Shown here in pieces: positions 62,301 to 64,000 of a stretch of DNA of 64,000 nt. The translations under genes and the position numbers were made by a program. The stretch is from an uncultured Clostridia bacterium (GTDB lineage: Bacteria; Bacillota; Clostridia; TANB77; CAG-508). Position 1 is the first letter of the stretch; each line of letters starts with the position of its first letter. The notes under the pieces were generated by a model, which was not told where the DNA came from, made no database searches, and saw only the letters and a list, made by a program, of their open reading frames with translations. Location: assembly GCA_934120315.1 (NCBI GenBank), contig CAKOTX010000001.1, positions 62,001-126,000 of the forward strand. Reading direction: 5' to 3'.

Positions 62301-63530
62301 ATGGAGCTAAAGACAAAATACCAATATACATACTTTATATATCCTTATGTAATAAAAGAAAATAGATATATAAAATATTTATTAAGATTGTTAAAAGATA
62401 AGAATTGTAAATTAAGAACATTTAGAAAAGACAAAGATTTAGGCATATATTCTTACTTTTCACATAGAGCAAGAAATTATATGTTTAACAGTTTTAATTT
62501 AAGTAAATCCAAATTAGAAAAATTTGAAGAATTGCCAGAAGATACAAGAGCAGCAGTGTTAGCTCAAAATCCATGTACAATATTTGAATATAATATCAAA
62601 AAAGATATTCAAGGAAAAACAGAAGAGCGAAATGGAATATTCTTCAAAATTCCTAAAATGGAAATAATATGTTTTAATACAGGAATATGTTTTTTATGTA
62701 TAAAAACAAATATAGAAGATAGTAACAAATTTTCAGACATATTGAATTTTAACTATAAATTTAGAGATATAACACAAGAATTCGCAAACATGAATAATTA
62801 TGATAATATAAGAGTTCAAACAGATTGTTTCGATGATGTTAAATATTTTAAAGAATTTATAGAGAATTTAACAGGACCTGTTACGGAATCAATAAAATTA
62901 GATATAGATACAGAAAGATTTTTAACATTTTCATATGCATGTATAGACCAAGAAAATTGGAACAGTACAAGTGAATTTGACAAAATCAGCAACAACTATA
63001 TTAAATTTTTAAATATATTACCAAGTGATAATAGTGTAGAATATTCAAAAAAAGATATGAAAGTAATATCAAAATGGCAATATGCAAAATTAGGAGTAAC
63101 AAAACAAGGAGTAACATTATTTGCTTCTAGTTGTGATATGAATAATTATACGATATTTCCACATGACTTTGAAGAAAAATATTTATATTCATACATATTG
63201 GCAATATATACTAAACTATATTTGAAAAAGATAAATTTAGAATTTAGACAAGGTATAAAAGTAAATAAGACTCGTAAGGAATTTATAGATTTTACACAAT
63301 CATTATGGATAAATGAAGTAACAGATGATGATGCAGGTTCAACATTTTATCAATACTTAAAGGAAGTCTTGGAATTGAATATATTATATGAAGATACAAA
63401 GAATAAATATGATATCTTATATAAAGAAATGAATATAGAAAAAACAGCTAAAAATAATGTAATTATAACAGTAATACTAGTTATAACATTAATAATAAAT
63501 GCAATAAATATTATATTTTTAGCACGATAA
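62301..63530 (+). CDS. unknown 409-residue protein with C-terminal membrane hairpin
   Basis: AAGGAGAGAGG precedes the ATG. The N-terminal and middle parts are soluble, Phe/Asn/Asp-rich, without known motifs (YFIYPYVIKENRYIKYL; NTGICFLCIKTNIED). Near the end a long helix (YEDTKNKYDILYKEMNIEKT) leads to a hydrophobic segment and a short tail, a layout that recalls CorA-type proteins, but no GMN motif is present. Part of the same transcript as the WG-repeat gene; function unknown. Confidence 0.8.
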   Translation: MELKTKYQYTYFIYPYVIKENRYIKYLLRLLKDKNCKLRTFRKDKDLGIYSYFSHRARNYMFNSFNLSKSKLEKFEELPEDTRAAVLAQNPCTIFEYNIKKDIQGKTEERNGIFFKIPKMEIICFNTGICFLCIKTNIEDSNKFSDILNFNYKFRDITQEFANMNNYDNIRVQTDCFDDVKYFKEFIENLTGPVTESIKLDIDTERFLTFSYACIDQENWNSTSEFDKISNNYIKFLNILPSDNSVEYSKKDMKVISKWQYAKLGVTKQGVTLFASSCDMNNYTIFPHDFEEKYLYSYILAIYTKLYLKKINLEFRQGIKVNKTRKEFIDFTQSLWINEVTDDDAGSTFYQYLKEVLELNILYEDTKNKYDILYKEMNIEKTAKNNVIITVILVITLIINAINIIFLAR

Positions 63531-63589
63531 TTTGGGGTCGGTCCTATATTACGCATTTGCTAATTTGGGATCGGTCCTTTTTTTCGCAA
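63531..63589 (+). repeat. dispersed GGGTCGGTCC repeat, two direct units
   Basis: GGGGTCGGTCC at 63534-63544 and GGGATCGGTCC near 63567-63577, about 33 bases apart, each preceded by an AATTT-like stretch; the second ends TTTTTTTCGC. They fill the 72-base gap between the 409-residue gene and acpS. Confidence 0.85.
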
Positions 63590-63602
63590 GGAGAGGATGG
63601 CT

Positions 63603-63983
63603 ATGAAAATAAGAACAGGAACAGATATTATAGAAATAGAAAGAGTAAAGTCTAGTATAGAAGACACAGATGGAAAGTTTTGTGAGAGAGTATATACAGA
63701 AAAGGAAATAGAATATTGTGAAAGCAAGAAAATGCAAAAATATCAACATTATGCAGCTAGATTTGCTGCAAAAGAAGCGGTTTTTAAAGCAATTTCTAAA
63801 ACTTTAAATGGAAAATATGATATCACATGGAAAGATATTGAAGTATTAAATGATGAAAATGGCAGACCATATATAAAGTTGTCAGAGCGATTTTTAAACA
63901 AAATAGAAGATATTGATATTAGTATTTCACATTGTAAAGAGTATGCAATTGCTAATGTTGTGGTAGTAGAAAGAGAGGATTAA
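63603..63983 (+). CDS. acpS: holo-[acyl-carrier-protein] synthase
   Basis: 126 residues from the ATG at 63603; AAGGAGAGG is 5-6 bases before it, too close to the ATG at 63597. GTDIIEIERV holds Asp8 and YAARFAAKEAVFKA the conserved Glu of the Mg site; ISISHCKEYAIANVV is the end motif. It transfers 4'-phosphopantetheine from CoA to ACP. The next gene begins 2 bases past the stop. Confidence 0.96.
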   Translation: MKIRTGTDIIEIERVKSSIEDTDGKFCERVYTEKEIEYCESKKMQKYQHYAARFAAKEAVFKAISKTLNGKYDITWKDIEVLNDENGRPYIKLSERFLNKIEDIDISISHCKEYAIANVVVVERED

Positions 63984-63984
63984 A

Positions 63985-64000
63985 ATGGAGTTTTTTGATT
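63985..64000 (+). CDS. start of the next gene (partial)
   Basis: ATG at 63985 with AAGAGAGGA 6 bases upstream, giving MEFFD before the window ends. Too short to identify; the 2-base gap suggests translational coupling with acpS. Confidence 0.45.

Noticed and set aside
63549..63749. 66-residue minus-strand frame
   Set aside because: Antisense to acpS and built partly from the dispersed repeat.

Overview
The window is about 27% G+C, uses AGA/ATA/AAA codons heavily and has strong AAGGAGG ribosome sites. It carries a full set of spore genes: gerM-like, abrB, spmAB, spoIIR, ypeB, a small acid-soluble protein, two CotF-type coat proteins and spoIIE. With UgtP-like, MecA and SipW-type proteins this points to an anaerobic, endospore-forming member of the Clostridia, probably an uncultured gut lineage. 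The lineage is inferred from gene content; no rRNA is present.

Layout. 1-8.8 kb: surface or secretion proteins, with a 1377-residue protein that joins an SGNH-like, an alpha/beta-hydrolase and a C39-like peptidase domain, a membrane-anchored protein, an ABC exporter and a GerM-type protein. 8.8-11.1 kb: no genes, but three head-to-tail copies of an approximately 837-base, extremely AT-rich unit. 11.1-17.3 kb: two small minus-strand genes, rsmI, abrB, spmAB, a candidate non-coding RNA, and walJ-murA-spoIIR on the minus strand. 17.4-22.8 kb: an unknown small protein, then a glycosyltransferase, a eukaryotic-type nucleotide-sugar pyrophosphorylase and phosphoglucomutase, together a UDP-sugar route. 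22.8-31.5 kb: TtcA-like protein, tRNA-Arg(CCT), divergent Maf, tadA, SRP RNA, dnaX-ybaB-recR, UgtP-like glycosyltransferase, ypeB and SASP. 31.6-40 kb: murF, a DnaJ-like protein, an orphan VirD4/TraG coupling ATPase with two unknown partners, and an SbcD/SbcC-like pair. 40-46.4 kb: a small gene of foreign composition, prfA, pcrA, two coat proteins, an M23 peptidase and mecA. 46.5-50.6 kb: three TasA-like fibre proteins, a SipW-type signal peptidase and a DUF5305-like protein, preceded by four direct repeats at exact 11-bp phasing. 50.7-57.4 kb: radC-mreBCD-mrdA-minC (cell shape and division) and two small minus-strand genes. 57.6-64 kb: spoIIE with a Spo0A box, a block of unknown genes including a WG-repeat protein, and acpS.

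The points that most deserve a second look are the triplicated AT-rich unit (a possible structured RNA or unknown element), the possible chromosomal type IV secretion-like machinery split between 0-5.6 kb and 34-36.9 kb, the TasA/SipW locus with its phased operator, a candidate Spo0A-controlled RNA at 14.2 kb, and a dispersed 28-base repeat (GGGTCGGTCC core) found as inverted, single and direct copies.
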